From assembly GCF_001613005.1 (NCBI RefSeq), contig NZ_BDBN01000040.1, positions 1 through 44,236 on the forward strand: a stretch of 44,236 bases of DNA, given 5' to 3'. The position numbers were made by a program, and so were the translations under genes. This DNA comes from Nocardia nova NBRC 15556. GTDB lineage: Bacteria > Actinomycetota > Actinomycetes > Mycobacteriales > Mycobacteriaceae. Of the stretch, positions 14,651-22,275 are shown piece by piece; position 1 is the first letter of the stretch; the number at the start of each line of letters is the position of its first letter. A model generated the notes under the pieces. That model made no database searches. It saw nothing but the letters and a program-made list of their open reading frames with translations, and was not told where the DNA came from.

Positions 14651-16000
14651 TCACTCCCCGGGCGCGTCCTGGATCCAGTGGAAGCCGCGGCTGCGCTGCG
14701 GGAAGGCGTCCGGGTCCTGACGCCGGAAGGTCACCGTCACCGGATGTCCGTCCAGTTCTCCGGTGAAACGCAGCCGGTCCGGGCCCTGCTGGTCGTACGC
14801 GAAGCCGCCGGCGGTCACGGAGTGCCCCGCGGTGGCGGGCACGGCATGCAGGTCCAGGCGATGGGCGCCGGTGTCGACCCGCACCTGCATGGGCACCAGC
14901 GTCCCGTCCATCCGCTGATACTGCATGACGCCGGCGAGGTCGAATACCGCGCGCTGCCACCGGTCCGGGTCCGTGAGCAGCGGCGGAACCGGCTGCCCGT
15001 CGCGACTGAATTCGTCGACCTGCCAGATGCCGTACAGCGGCGGTTTCGTCCGGCCCGGACCCTCGTCCCACAACTGCAGGCTCACGTGGGTCAGGGCCAC
15101 CGCCACCCAGACCCCGATGCCGACCTGCACCAGAGCCGCGATCCATCGTGCCCGGCGGGTGCGGAACGGGTACGGCGCCGTGGAGCTCGCGACCGGGCGA
15201 TCGAGTACCAGCACATCCAGTAGCCGCCGCGCCTGCGGCGCGAGCAACACCATCGACATCAGCATCAGATGTCCGGACAGGATCTTGACCGGCACGTCGA
15301 AGGTCATGTTGAGCACGAAGACCTGCGCCATGCTCACCAGCGTCAGCATCGCGCCCACCGTCGCCGTGCGCGGAACGAACAGCAATATCCCGGCCAGCAA
15401 TTCCGCGGAACCGAGCAGGATCTCGTAGGCCGGGCTCATCCCGACCTGATTCCACAGCACCCCCATCGGGGTCAGATTGCCGTACGGCTCGAGCAACGTC
15501 GACAGCATCGGTTCGGGCATCTGGGTGGGGATGACCTTGGCGAACCCGTAGTTGAGCATCTGACCGGCCACACACAACCGGAGGAACAGCAGGAACCATC
15601 CGGCCAGGCGCCGGTAATCGGTGCGACGGCGGTCCAGCAACGTCCAGATCAGCGTGCCAGCGAGGGCGACGACCAGGATGCAGAACACCAGCACCCACAG
15701 AATCGTCTGATCACCGCTGCCGTTGGGACTCAGCACCGGATGCACTCCGAAGACCGTGCGCCCCACCCACTCGAGCACCGGGCGCAGCAAGCGTGGTTGC
15801 CACAGCACCGCGTCGGCGTCGAGCCGGCGGCCGAACCAGCCGGTGAAGGCGAAGACGATCTGCGGATAGATCAGGCAGTACAACCCGAAGTACAGGAACG
15901 TGAACCGAAAGGCCAGCCGGGTGAGCGGTTTCCAGCCCGCCGCCGTCTCGGATTCGTGCTCCAGCTGCGACGGTTCGGCCTGCGCCACCATGACACTCAC
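14651..16000 (-). CDS. DoxX-like/HTTM-type multi-pass membrane protein with C-terminal soluble domain
   Basis: 449 residues from GTG 16000, chosen for AGAGGAG about 7 nt upstream; an ATG at 15991 is an alternative. The first 290 or so residues contain about seven hydrophobic segments, with DoxX-like features such as FLRLCVAGQMLNYGFAKVIP and GSAELLAGILLFVPRTATVGAML. Residues from about 315 are hydrophilic (LYGIWQVDEF ... LRFTGELDGHPVTVTF) and predicted to form a separate beta-rich domain. DoxX relatives act in quinone-linked redox or membrane stress, but no catalytic residues are clear here. It is divergent from the phosphotransferase pair across a 382-bp gap with a KstR-like site. Confidence 0.75.
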   Translation of the reverse strand: MSVMVAQAEPSQLEHESETAAGWKPLTRLAFRFTFLYFGLYCLIYPQIVFAFTGWFGRRLDADAVLWQPRLLRPVLEWVGRTVFGVHPVLSPNGSGDQTILWVLVFCILVVALAGTLIWTLLDRRRTDYRRLAGWFLLFLRLCVAGQMLNYGFAKVIPTQMPEPMLSTLLEPYGNLTPMGVLWNQVGMSPAYEILLGSAELLAGILLFVPRTATVGAMLTLVSMAQVFVLNMTFDVPVKILSGHLMLMSMVLLAPQARRLLDVLVLDRPVASSTAPYPFRTRRARWIAALVQVGIGVWVAVALTHVSLQLWDEGPGRTKPPLYGIWQVDEFSRDGQPVPPLLTDPDRWQRAVFDLAGVMQYQRMDGTLVPMQVRVDTGAHRLDLHAVPATAGHSVTAGGFAYDQQGPDRLRFTGELDGHPVTVTFRRQDPDAFPQRSRGFHWIQDAPGE

Positions 16001-16272
16001 TACCCACTCCTCTCCCCGGATGCTCCGGCGCACAGGCAGTGCCGCCGGCGCCGAAGCGACCGGGGTGCGCGGATCGGTGCCCGACGTTACGAGGGCCTGC
16101 GGCGAAAGTCCTCAGGGCCGGACCCCGATTCGGCGGTACTCCGCGCGGCGTACGTGGCAGCACGAATGTCAGGGTTGGTGGTCCCCGCACCGTTCGCGCG
16201 CACTGCGGGCAAACCGGGTCCCGGTCAGCGGAACGGCGAAAAATTCGCCGCCGATTTCGCGCCACCGCGCAT

Positions 16273-16286
16273 TAGAACGCGTTACA
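16273..16286. promoter_or_regulatory. KstR-like operator in the 16001-16382 intergenic region
   Basis: The 14-mer TAGAACGCGTTACA fits TNNAACNNGTTNNA, the published consensus of the TetR-family cholesterol regulator KstR, at every fixed position. It overlaps a TACATT hexamer (16283-16288) that could be a -10, so repression by binding there is plausible. It lies 97 bp before the phosphotransferase ATG and 273 bp before the DoxX-like start. The remainder of this 382-bp gap shows no gene. Confidence 0.5.
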
Positions 16287-16382
16287 TTTCATCCACACGC
16301 CGCCCGCACCGGGCCGGATATTGCCGTGCCGGTGCGTAAAGAGTTGGCGCACAGACATTTTCATCCCGTCAGGAGGTCCGCA

Positions 16383-17531
16383 ATGTCGGGCGAATCCGAT
16401 ACCGACCCCGGGCAGCGGCGGCAGCTGACCACCAGCGCTCGCGATCTCGACGACCTCGCCGAGCGACTCACCCGGTGGCTGGCCGGCAAGCTCACCGGCA
16501 CCACCGCGCCGGTGGTCACGGGGCTGTCGCGGCCGCAGGCGGGCGGCATGTCCAGCTCCTCGGTCATGTTCGAGGCTAGCTGGGAGCGCGACGGCCGCAC
16601 GGAGACCGGCTCCTACGTCGCACGGATGCCACCCGAGGAGGGCTCGTTCCCGGTCTTCGAGACCTACGACCTCGACACCCAGTACGCGGTGATGGCCGGC
16701 GTCGGCGCGCACAGCGATGTGCCGGTGCCGCGACTGTGCTGGTTCGAGCCGGACGAATCCGTGCTCGGCACACCGTTTTTCGTGATGGAGCGGATCAACG
16801 GGCGGATTCCGGAGGACAATCCGCCGTACGTGTTCGTCGGCTGGGTCTTCGACGCCACGCCACAGCAGCGGATGCGGATCACCCACGCCACGGTCGACAT
16901 CATCGCGAGGGTCCACGCCATCGCCGACCCGGCCGCGACATTCCCCGCCCTGGCCGGCGCGGGCTCGTCGCTGCGCCGGCATTTCGACGCCCAGCGCCAC
17001 TGGTACCGGTGGGCGCTCGCCGACGACGGCTATCGAATCCCGTTGCTGGAGCGCGGTTTCGACTGGCTCGAACAGCACTGGCCCGCCGATCCGGGGCCCG
17101 ACGTACTGAACTGGGGCGACGCCCGGCCGGGCAACATCATCTTCGACGAATTCGACCCGGTCGCGGTCCTGGACTGGGAGATGGCCACGCTCGGCCCGCG
17201 GGAACTCGACGTGGCGTGGCTGATCTTCATCCATCGCTTCTTCCAGGACATCGCCACCCGCTTCGACCAGCCCGGACTGCCCGACTATCTGCGCCGCGAC
17301 GACGTGGTCGCGCGCTACGAGGAGCTCACCGGCCACCGTCTGCGGGATCTGGAGTGGTACCTGGTCTACGCCGCGCTGCGGCACGGCATCGTGATGGCGC
17401 GCATCAAACGGCGGATGATCCACTTCGGCGAGGACACCGACACCGACGACCGGGACGATTACGTGATGCACCGAGCGGCCCTCGAGGCCCTGCTCGACGG
17501 CACCTACCAGTGGGATCGAGGAGACCGATGA
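16383..17531 (+). CDS. Phosphotransferase family protein (aminoglycoside-phosphotransferase fold)
   Basis: 382 residues from ATG 16383, with a near-ideal AGGAGG 7 nt upstream. It has the APH/choline-kinase fold: N-lobe with a GGMSSSS loop near residues 54-60 and SYVARMPP, hinge FFVMERINGRIP, the catalytic loop NWGDARPGNIIF (usual HGD replaced by WGD) and the metal-binding VLDWEMATLGPRELD. This subgroup resembles ACAD10/11-type phosphotransferases found near acyl-CoA or steroid degradation genes in actinomycetes, and the KstR-like site upstream agrees with that. The substrate is unknown; a hydroxyacyl or alcohol group is an inference. Its stop overlaps the next start by 4 bp. Confidence 0.85.
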   Translation: MSGESDTDPGQRRQLTTSARDLDDLAERLTRWLAGKLTGTTAPVVTGLSRPQAGGMSSSSVMFEASWERDGRTETGSYVARMPPEEGSFPVFETYDLDTQYAVMAGVGAHSDVPVPRLCWFEPDESVLGTPFFVMERINGRIPEDNPPYVFVGWVFDATPQQRMRITHATVDIIARVHAIADPAATFPALAGAGSSLRRHFDAQRHWYRWALADDGYRIPLLERGFDWLEQHWPADPGPDVLNWGDARPGNIIFDEFDPVAVLDWEMATLGPRELDVAWLIFIHRFFQDIATRFDQPGLPDYLRRDDVVARYEELTGHRLRDLEWYLVYAALRHGIVMARIKRRMIHFGEDTDTDDRDDYVMHRAALEALLDGTYQWDRGDR

Positions 17532-18658
17532 CAGGCATCGACGGACATCCGGCTCAGCAGGCGCCGGTTCCGCTGGACGAATATCCGGTGCACCAGACAC
17601 CGCTGTCGCTGGCGCGCGCGGCCACCACCGACCGTAACTTCTACGACCGCAGCTACTTCAACGCTCACGACCGCAGCGGCGGCACGATGCTGGTTACCGG
17701 CTTCGGCGTCTATCCGAATCTCGGCGTGATCGACGCGTACGCCGCGGTGCGCCGTGGCGATGTCCTGCGGACGGTCCGGTTCTCGGACGCGCTGCCGCCG
17801 CGGAACCTGAACATGAGCGTCGGCGGCTATCGCATCGAGGTGATCGAACCGCTGCGGCGCGTCCGGGTGATCTGCGAGCACGAGGACCTGTCCTTCGACT
17901 TGACCTGGGACGGTTCGTTCCCCGCCGTCCAGGAGCAGCCGCATCTCATCCACACCGGCAGCCGGCCGATCATCGACGCCTCCCGGTTCGCCCAGGTCGG
18001 CTCCTGGTCGGGGACCTTGCAGGTCGACGGCGACGACATCGCCGTGGACCCCGACGTCTGGATGGGGACCCGCGACCGGTCCTGGGGTATCCGGCCGGTC
18101 GGTGAGACCGAACCACCCGGGCGCGATGCGAGCGAACCGGCGGCCGGATTCTGGTGGCTGTATGTTCCGCTGCGCTTCGACGACTTCGCGATTGTGGTGA
18201 TCGTGCAGGAGAATCCGGACGGCTTCCGCACCCTCAACGACGCCGTGCGGGTGTGGCCGGACGGGCGGGTCGAACAGCTCGGCTGGCCCCGCGTGCACAT
18301 CGAATACCGTTCCGGCACACGCATTCCGGTGTCCGCGCGGCTCGATATGACCGCCGGCGACGGCTCGCCGCTCACCGTGGAGGTCCGCGCCCACACCTGC
18401 ATTCCGCTGCATATCGGCTGTGGCTACGGCGGCGATCCGGATTGGCTGCACGGCCAGTGGAAGGGCCGCGACTGGTCGTCGAGCAGCAGCTACGACCTGA
18501 CGGATCCGGCGGTGGCCGGGCGCATTCCGTGGGGTGTGATCGACCACGTCGGACAGGCACGGTGCGGCGACGCCGAGGGCTGGGGACTGTTCGAACACGG
18601 CAGCCTCGGCCGTCACGACCCCACCGGCTTCGCCGATTGGACCTCGGTCGCGCCGTAA
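17528..18658 (+). CDS. AttH/CrtC-like beta-structured protein (probably DUF7064/7065)
   Basis: 376 residues; its ATG overlaps the phosphotransferase stop (ATGA). No signal peptide. Recognisable stretches include FYDRSYFNAHDRSGGTMLVTGFGVYPN at the start, RDRSWGIRPVG in the middle and FWWLYVPLRFDDFAIVVIVQE, a pattern seen in AttH/carotenoid-hydratase-like calycin folds. These proteins are often encoded beside phosphotransferases in mycobacteria and nocardiae. Catalysis is unproven, though conserved acidic and aromatic residues suggest a lipid-like ligand. The 4-bp overlap implies coupled translation with the phosphotransferase, so the two probably act in one pathway. Confidence 0.72.
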   Translation: MTGIDGHPAQQAPVPLDEYPVHQTPLSLARAATTDRNFYDRSYFNAHDRSGGTMLVTGFGVYPNLGVIDAYAAVRRGDVLRTVRFSDALPPRNLNMSVGGYRIEVIEPLRRVRVICEHEDLSFDLTWDGSFPAVQEQPHLIHTGSRPIIDASRFAQVGSWSGTLQVDGDDIAVDPDVWMGTRDRSWGIRPVGETEPPGRDASEPAAGFWWLYVPLRFDDFAIVVIVQENPDGFRTLNDAVRVWPDGRVEQLGWPRVHIEYRSGTRIPVSARLDMTAGDGSPLTVEVRAHTCIPLHIGCGYGGDPDWLHGQWKGRDWSSSSSYDLTDPAVAGRIPWGVIDHVGQARCGDAEGWGLFEHGSLGRHDPTGFADWTSVAP

Positions 18659-18793
18659 CTCGCGTCCGCTCCGCGTACCGCAATGTCGGGGCAGCTCCGC
18701 GTGGCGTATCCGATGTGAGCTGGATCTCAGGTACCCTCCGACGGATCGACGCCGGGCCGTCGGCCCGGGACGGCACAGCGAGAGGCAGGCACG

Positions 18794-19303
18794 ATGAGCG
18801 GATTCCGTGTTTCGCGTGGTTCCTCCCAGGTTTTCCCGGGCCCGGCGCTGTCTTCCGGGCGGGCGTGGCGCGCACGTACGCGTGCCGGGTTGGTCCTGGC
18901 CGCCGGTGCGCTGATGGGCGCGCTGCTTCCGGTCGTGGGAGCGGCCCCGGCCGGTGCGACGGTGGCGCCCACGATCTCGGTATCGATGTCCGGGTCGGCG
19001 CTGAGCCCGGTCAGCGGCGCGCTGGTGGGCTGCGCCCAGAACGCGGTGGCGACGGTACGCAACCCCGACGGCAGCCCCGTCACCCACGGCAACGTCGACT
19101 TCTTCAGTCACCTTTCCGGGATCAGCGGCAATATCGTCGGCACCGCGCCGGTGGTCAACGGGGTCGCCAGCATCGGCTGGGTGCCCGACCGGCCGGGCGA
19201 GCACGTCGTCAGCGCGGTGTACTACGACGGCCTGCCGGAACTGTCACCGGTCGCCGGATACACCATCGTCACGACGGCGGCCCTCGGCGGTGCCTGCGTG
19301 TAA
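18794..19303 (+). CDS. Secreted single Ig-like domain protein
   Basis: 169 residues from ATG 18794. A long N-terminal region with arginines (AWRARTRAG) precedes a hydrophobic segment LVLAAGALMGALLPVVG and a likely cleavage site near AGATVAP (about residue 56). The mature 110 residues resemble a bacterial Ig-like domain (ATVRNPDGSPVTHGNVDFF, GVASIGWVPDRPGEHVVSAVYYDG) of the kind used as a structural module in surface proteins. Only one domain is present and no catalytic part is attached. A TACCCT hexamer at 18732-18737 may be its -10, and AGAGGCAGG precedes the ATG. Function is unknown; a small cell-wall or extracellular protein is likely. Confidence 0.78.
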   Translation: MSGFRVSRGSSQVFPGPALSSGRAWRARTRAGLVLAAGALMGALLPVVGAAPAGATVAPTISVSMSGSALSPVSGALVGCAQNAVATVRNPDGSPVTHGNVDFFSHLSGISGNIVGTAPVVNGVASIGWVPDRPGEHVVSAVYYDGLPELSPVAGYTIVTTAALGGACV

Positions 19304-19333
19304 CGCACTTCCGGACAACAGCTTTCGCGACCA

Positions 19334-19369
19334 CTCGGCCGAATCCGCACCTTTTGGGATTCGGCCGAG
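19334..19369. terminator. Strong hairpin between convergent genes
   Basis: A perfect 13-bp stem, CTCGGCCGAATCC / GGATTCGGCCGAG, with a 10-nt loop containing TTTT. It sits 30 bp after the Ig-like gene and 45 bp beyond the cobE stop and can terminate both. Confidence 0.85.
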
Positions 19370-19414
19370 CGTCGTCGGAGCCTGCTCGCGGGGCCGCAAC
19401 GGCCGAGCCCGTGT

Positions 19415-19789
19415 TCACACTTGCTCGGCCACAGCGACCGTGATCGTGCCGACGACCGTCTTGGGCACGATCAGCCGCCCGCGCCCTCCCCAGCGGCGCC
19501 ACGCGAGAAGCGCGGCCGCTTCGGCGACACTGGGCGTGCCGATCGCGACCGCCGCGCGGTGACCCGGATGGGGGACGTCGACCCGGGCCAGTTCGTCCGC
19601 ACCGAATCCGATCACCGGCACCCCGAATGCGGCGGCGGCCGCGACGGTTCCCGGCTCCTCCGCCCGCCGATCGATCGTCGCCAGGCATCGAATCGTGCTG
19701 TTCCCCAGAACTTTCCGCACGGCCGCCACAATGGCTTCCGCTGTGGGATCCGGCCGCGCCCCCAAACCCACGACCACCGCCTCGCTCAT
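19415..19789 (-). CDS. cobE: Stand-alone CobE/CbiG C-terminal domain protein
   Basis: 124 residues from ATG 19789 behind AGGAGG. It is the CbiG_C (CobE) domain: GLGARPDPTAEAIVAAV, LATIDRRAEEPGTVAAAAAFGVPV, GTPSVAEAAALLAW and VPKTVVGTITVAVAEQ. In cobalamin biosynthesis CbiG opens the ring lactone of cobalt-precorrin-5A; the C-terminal domain alone (CobE) occurs in aerobic-type pathways with a role that is less clear. It is the last gene of the cobO-cobB-cobE run, 112 bp after cobB. Cytoplasmic. Confidence 0.86.
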   Translation of the reverse strand: MSEAVVVGLGARPDPTAEAIVAAVRKVLGNSTIRCLATIDRRAEEPGTVAAAAAFGVPVIGFGADELARVDVPHPGHRAAVAIGTPSVAEAAALLAWRRWGGRGRLIVPKTVVGTITVAVAEQV

Positions 19790-19901
19790 CGGGGCCTCCT
19801 CGCCCGGCCGCCGCAATGATCGTCGGCCCGCCCGGCACGCCGCGACGCCGGATACAGCGGTCCGCCGGCGGCTCGTTCGGCCGGGAACTCGCCCATCGCC
19901 G

Positions 19902-21530
19902 TCACACGCCGGCGTGCGCCGCGTCGAACTGTTCGCACATCGCGACGAAACGAACTGTGGCCGTGGGGTTCCCGGCGGGATGAGTGTGCAGATAGGACGC
20001 ATGCACCTGGTGGGCCACCGCACCTTCCCGGACCGCGGCGTCGTCGGTGCGCCATCCCCAGGCGGGTAGGTGCGATCCCGTGCCGACCAAGCGGGTGCGG
20101 TGGAATTCGTGGCCGCGCACGCGTTCTCCCGTGCGCCACAACACCGAATCGGCCAATGCCACCGCATCCCGGTAGCCGAGGGTCAGGCGCGGTCCGAATT
20201 CGGCGGTGGCATCGAGGACTCCGGCCATGCGGTGGCCGTCCAGCGAGCGGGTCAGATAGAGCAGGCCCGCGCATTCGGCATGAATCGGCATGCCTCGGGC
20301 GGCGGCCTCGGCGACCGCGGTCAGCAGTGGCGTATTCGCGGCCAGATCGGCGGCATGCTCCTCGGGGAAGCCACCGGGCAGGACCAAACCGCCCGTCCCC
20401 GGGGGCAATTGCTCGTGCAACGGATCGAAGACCGCGACCCGCGCTCCGGCCGCTGCCAGCAGTTCCCGATGTTCGGCGTAGCCGAAGGTGAACGCCGGGC
20501 CGCCCGCCATCGCGATGATCGGCGCGGGCTCTCGCACTCCGCCGCCCGAGGCGGACATCGGTATCGGCGTCTCCGGCTCGCCGGACTGTTGTTGCCCCGC
20601 CGTCTCCGCCGAGATCCGCGACGTGCCGATCGCAGGCGCCGAGCTGTCAGACCTGCCGACGGTACGCGCCGTGCTATCAAGGGGCAGCGTTGATCCGGCG
20701 CGGCCGGTGTCCTCGCCCGGCTCCGGGCCGTCGAGGGCGGTCCGGCTCACGCCCGGACCCCGCCACTGTAGGTGTGGGGCCGCCGCCGCGACTTCGCCGA
20801 TCGGATCCCACGCGGGCCCGTCCACGTCGGCCGCGGCCAGTCGCGCGACCGCGCCCACATCGATGTGCGCGCCGACCAGTTCGGTCATGGCCTCGACCGC
20901 CGCATGCGCCGCGGAGCCGTGCTCGACCGCCGGGACGAGCCCGAGATGCCGTGCGGGAACCGATAATTCGTCCATTCGCGGCAGTGCGCCCAGCACCGGA
21001 AGGCCGACCCGGGCGCAGGCGCCGCGCAGCACCTGTTCGTGGCGCGGACTGCCGACACGGTTGAGGATCACGCCGCCGAGCCGGATACCGCTGTCGTAGG
21101 TCGCGAAACCGTGCAGCAGGGCGGCCAGGCTCTGACTGTGGCCGCGCGCGTCGACGACCAGCAGCACCGGCGCGCCGAGCAGCGCGGCGACCTGCGCGGT
21201 CGAGCCCTCGGCGATGGGGGCGGGGTTCTCGGCGTCGATCCGGCCGTCGAACAGGCCCATCACGCCCTCGACCACGGCCACGTCGCAGCCCGCGCTGCCG
21301 TGCCGGTACAGCGGCACCACCCGCTCGGCACCGACGAGCACCGGATCCAGGTTGCGTCCCGGCCGCCCGGCCGCCAGGCCGTGATAGCCCGGATCGATGT
21401 AGTCGGGCCCCACCTTGAACGGCGCGACGCGATGTCCGGCGCGGCGCAGCGCTCCGATCAAACCGGTTGCCAGCGTGGTCTTTCCGCTGCCCGAGGCGGG
21501 CGCGGCGATCACCACGGCCGGAGTGGTCAT
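19902..21530 (-). CDS. cobB: Cobyrinate a,c-diamide synthase, with an unusual inter-domain linker
   Basis: 542 residues. The N-terminal ATP-binding domain opens with PASGSGKTT (11-19) and contains FKVGPDYIDPGYH and VEGVMGLFDG; the C-terminal class I glutamine amidotransferase-like domain has its nucleophile Cys420 in HAECAGLLYL. It amidates the a and c side chains of (hydrogeno)byrinate using glutamine and ATP. The two domains are joined by about 80 extra residues (255-335) rich in Ser/Thr/Gly/Glu, making it longer than the 457-residue M. tuberculosis protein I recall. The start lies 13 bp after the cobO stop, so the two are co-transcribed. Confidence 0.95.
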   Translation of the reverse strand: MTTPAVVIAAPASGSGKTTLATGLIGALRRAGHRVAPFKVGPDYIDPGYHGLAAGRPGRNLDPVLVGAERVVPLYRHGSAGCDVAVVEGVMGLFDGRIDAENPAPIAEGSTAQVAALLGAPVLLVVDARGHSQSLAALLHGFATYDSGIRLGGVILNRVGSPRHEQVLRGACARVGLPVLGALPRMDELSVPARHLGLVPAVEHGSAAHAAVEAMTELVGAHIDVGAVARLAAADVDGPAWDPIGEVAAAAPHLQWRGPGVSRTALDGPEPGEDTGRAGSTLPLDSTARTVGRSDSSAPAIGTSRISAETAGQQQSGEPETPIPMSASGGGVREPAPIIAMAGGPAFTFGYAEHRELLAAAGARVAVFDPLHEQLPPGTGGLVLPGGFPEEHAADLAANTPLLTAVAEAAARGMPIHAECAGLLYLTRSLDGHRMAGVLDATAEFGPRLTLGYRDAVALADSVLWRTGERVRGHEFHRTRLVGTGSHLPAWGWRTDDAAVREGAVAHQVHASYLHTHPAGNPTATVRFVAMCEQFDAAHAGV

Positions 21531-21543
21531 CGGCCGGCCGCCG

Positions 21544-22158
21544 TCACCACTCGATACCTCGCTGGCCCTTGCGCCCGGCGTCCATCGGATGTTTCACCTT
21601 GCTCATCTCCGTGACCAGATCCGCCGCGTCGACCAGCGCCTGCGGTGCCTCGCGGCCGGTGATCACCACGTGCTGATTGCCGGGCCGGTTCCGCAGCGTC
21701 TCGACCACCTCGTCGACGTCCACCCACCCCCATTTCAGCGGATAGGTGAACTCGTCGAGCACGTAGAAGCGGTGCTGTTCGGCGGCCAGCCGGCGCGCGA
21801 TCTCCCGCCAGCCGGCCAGGGCCGCCGCGGCATGGTCGTCCTCGCTGCCCTGTTTGCGGGTCCACGACCAGCCCTCGCCCATCTTGTGCCATTCCACCGG
21901 ACCACCGGTGCCGGTCTCCTCGTGCAGCCGGCCCAGGGTGCGGAAGGCGGCCTCCTCGCCGACCTTCCACTTCGCGCTCTTCACGAACTGGAAGACCGCG
22001 ATATCGAAACCCTGGTTCCAGGCCCGCAGCGCCATCCCGAACGCCGCGGTCGACTTTCCCTTGCCGGGCCCGGTGTGCACGGCGAGCACCGGCTGATTAC
22101 GCCGCTGGCGAGTGGTCAGCCCGTCGTCGGGAATCGTCTCCGGAACGCCCTTCGGCAT
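21544..22158 (-). CDS. cobO: Cob(I)yrinic acid a,c-diamide adenosyltransferase
   Basis: 204 residues from ATG 22158, which has AGGAGG 9 nt upstream; eight more in-frame residues upstream are unlikely to be used. The P-loop GPGKGKST (30-37) and the blocks FQFVKSAKWKVGEE, YVLDEFTYPLKWGW and VVITGREAPQALVDAADLVTEM identify the CobA/CobO family, which transfers the adenosyl group of ATP to cobalt to form the adenosyl-corrin. It matches Rv2849c. The downstream cobB begins 13 bp after its stop. A strong hairpin separates it from chlD upstream, so this transcript may have its own promoter, though no clear -10 is visible. Confidence 0.95.
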   Translation of the reverse strand: MPKGVPETIPDDGLTTRQRRNQPVLAVHTGPGKGKSTAAFGMALRAWNQGFDIAVFQFVKSAKWKVGEEAAFRTLGRLHEETGTGGPVEWHKMGEGWSWTRKQGSEDDHAAAALAGWREIARRLAAEQHRFYVLDEFTYPLKWGWVDVDEVVETLRNRPGNQHVVITGREAPQALVDAADLVTEMSKVKHPMDAGRKGQRGIEW

Positions 22159-22235
22159 CGCTGCATCCTCCTGGTCGAGCACCTACGCATCACATTCCCA
22201 CATCCGCGCACCCGCCCGGCCGCGCGGGTCCGGCC

Positions 22236-22269
22236 GTGCCACGATCGGAACGGTCGCCGATGGTGGCAC
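22236..22269 (-). terminator. Hairpin between chlD and cobO
   Basis: On either strand it reads GTGCCAC ... GTGGCAC (7 bp), one mismatch, then ATCGG ... CCGAT (5 bp) around an 8-nt loop. It begins 6 nt after the chlD stop. It could end the chlD transcript or only reduce read-through into cobO. Confidence 0.65.
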
Positions 22270-22275
22270 GAGCAT

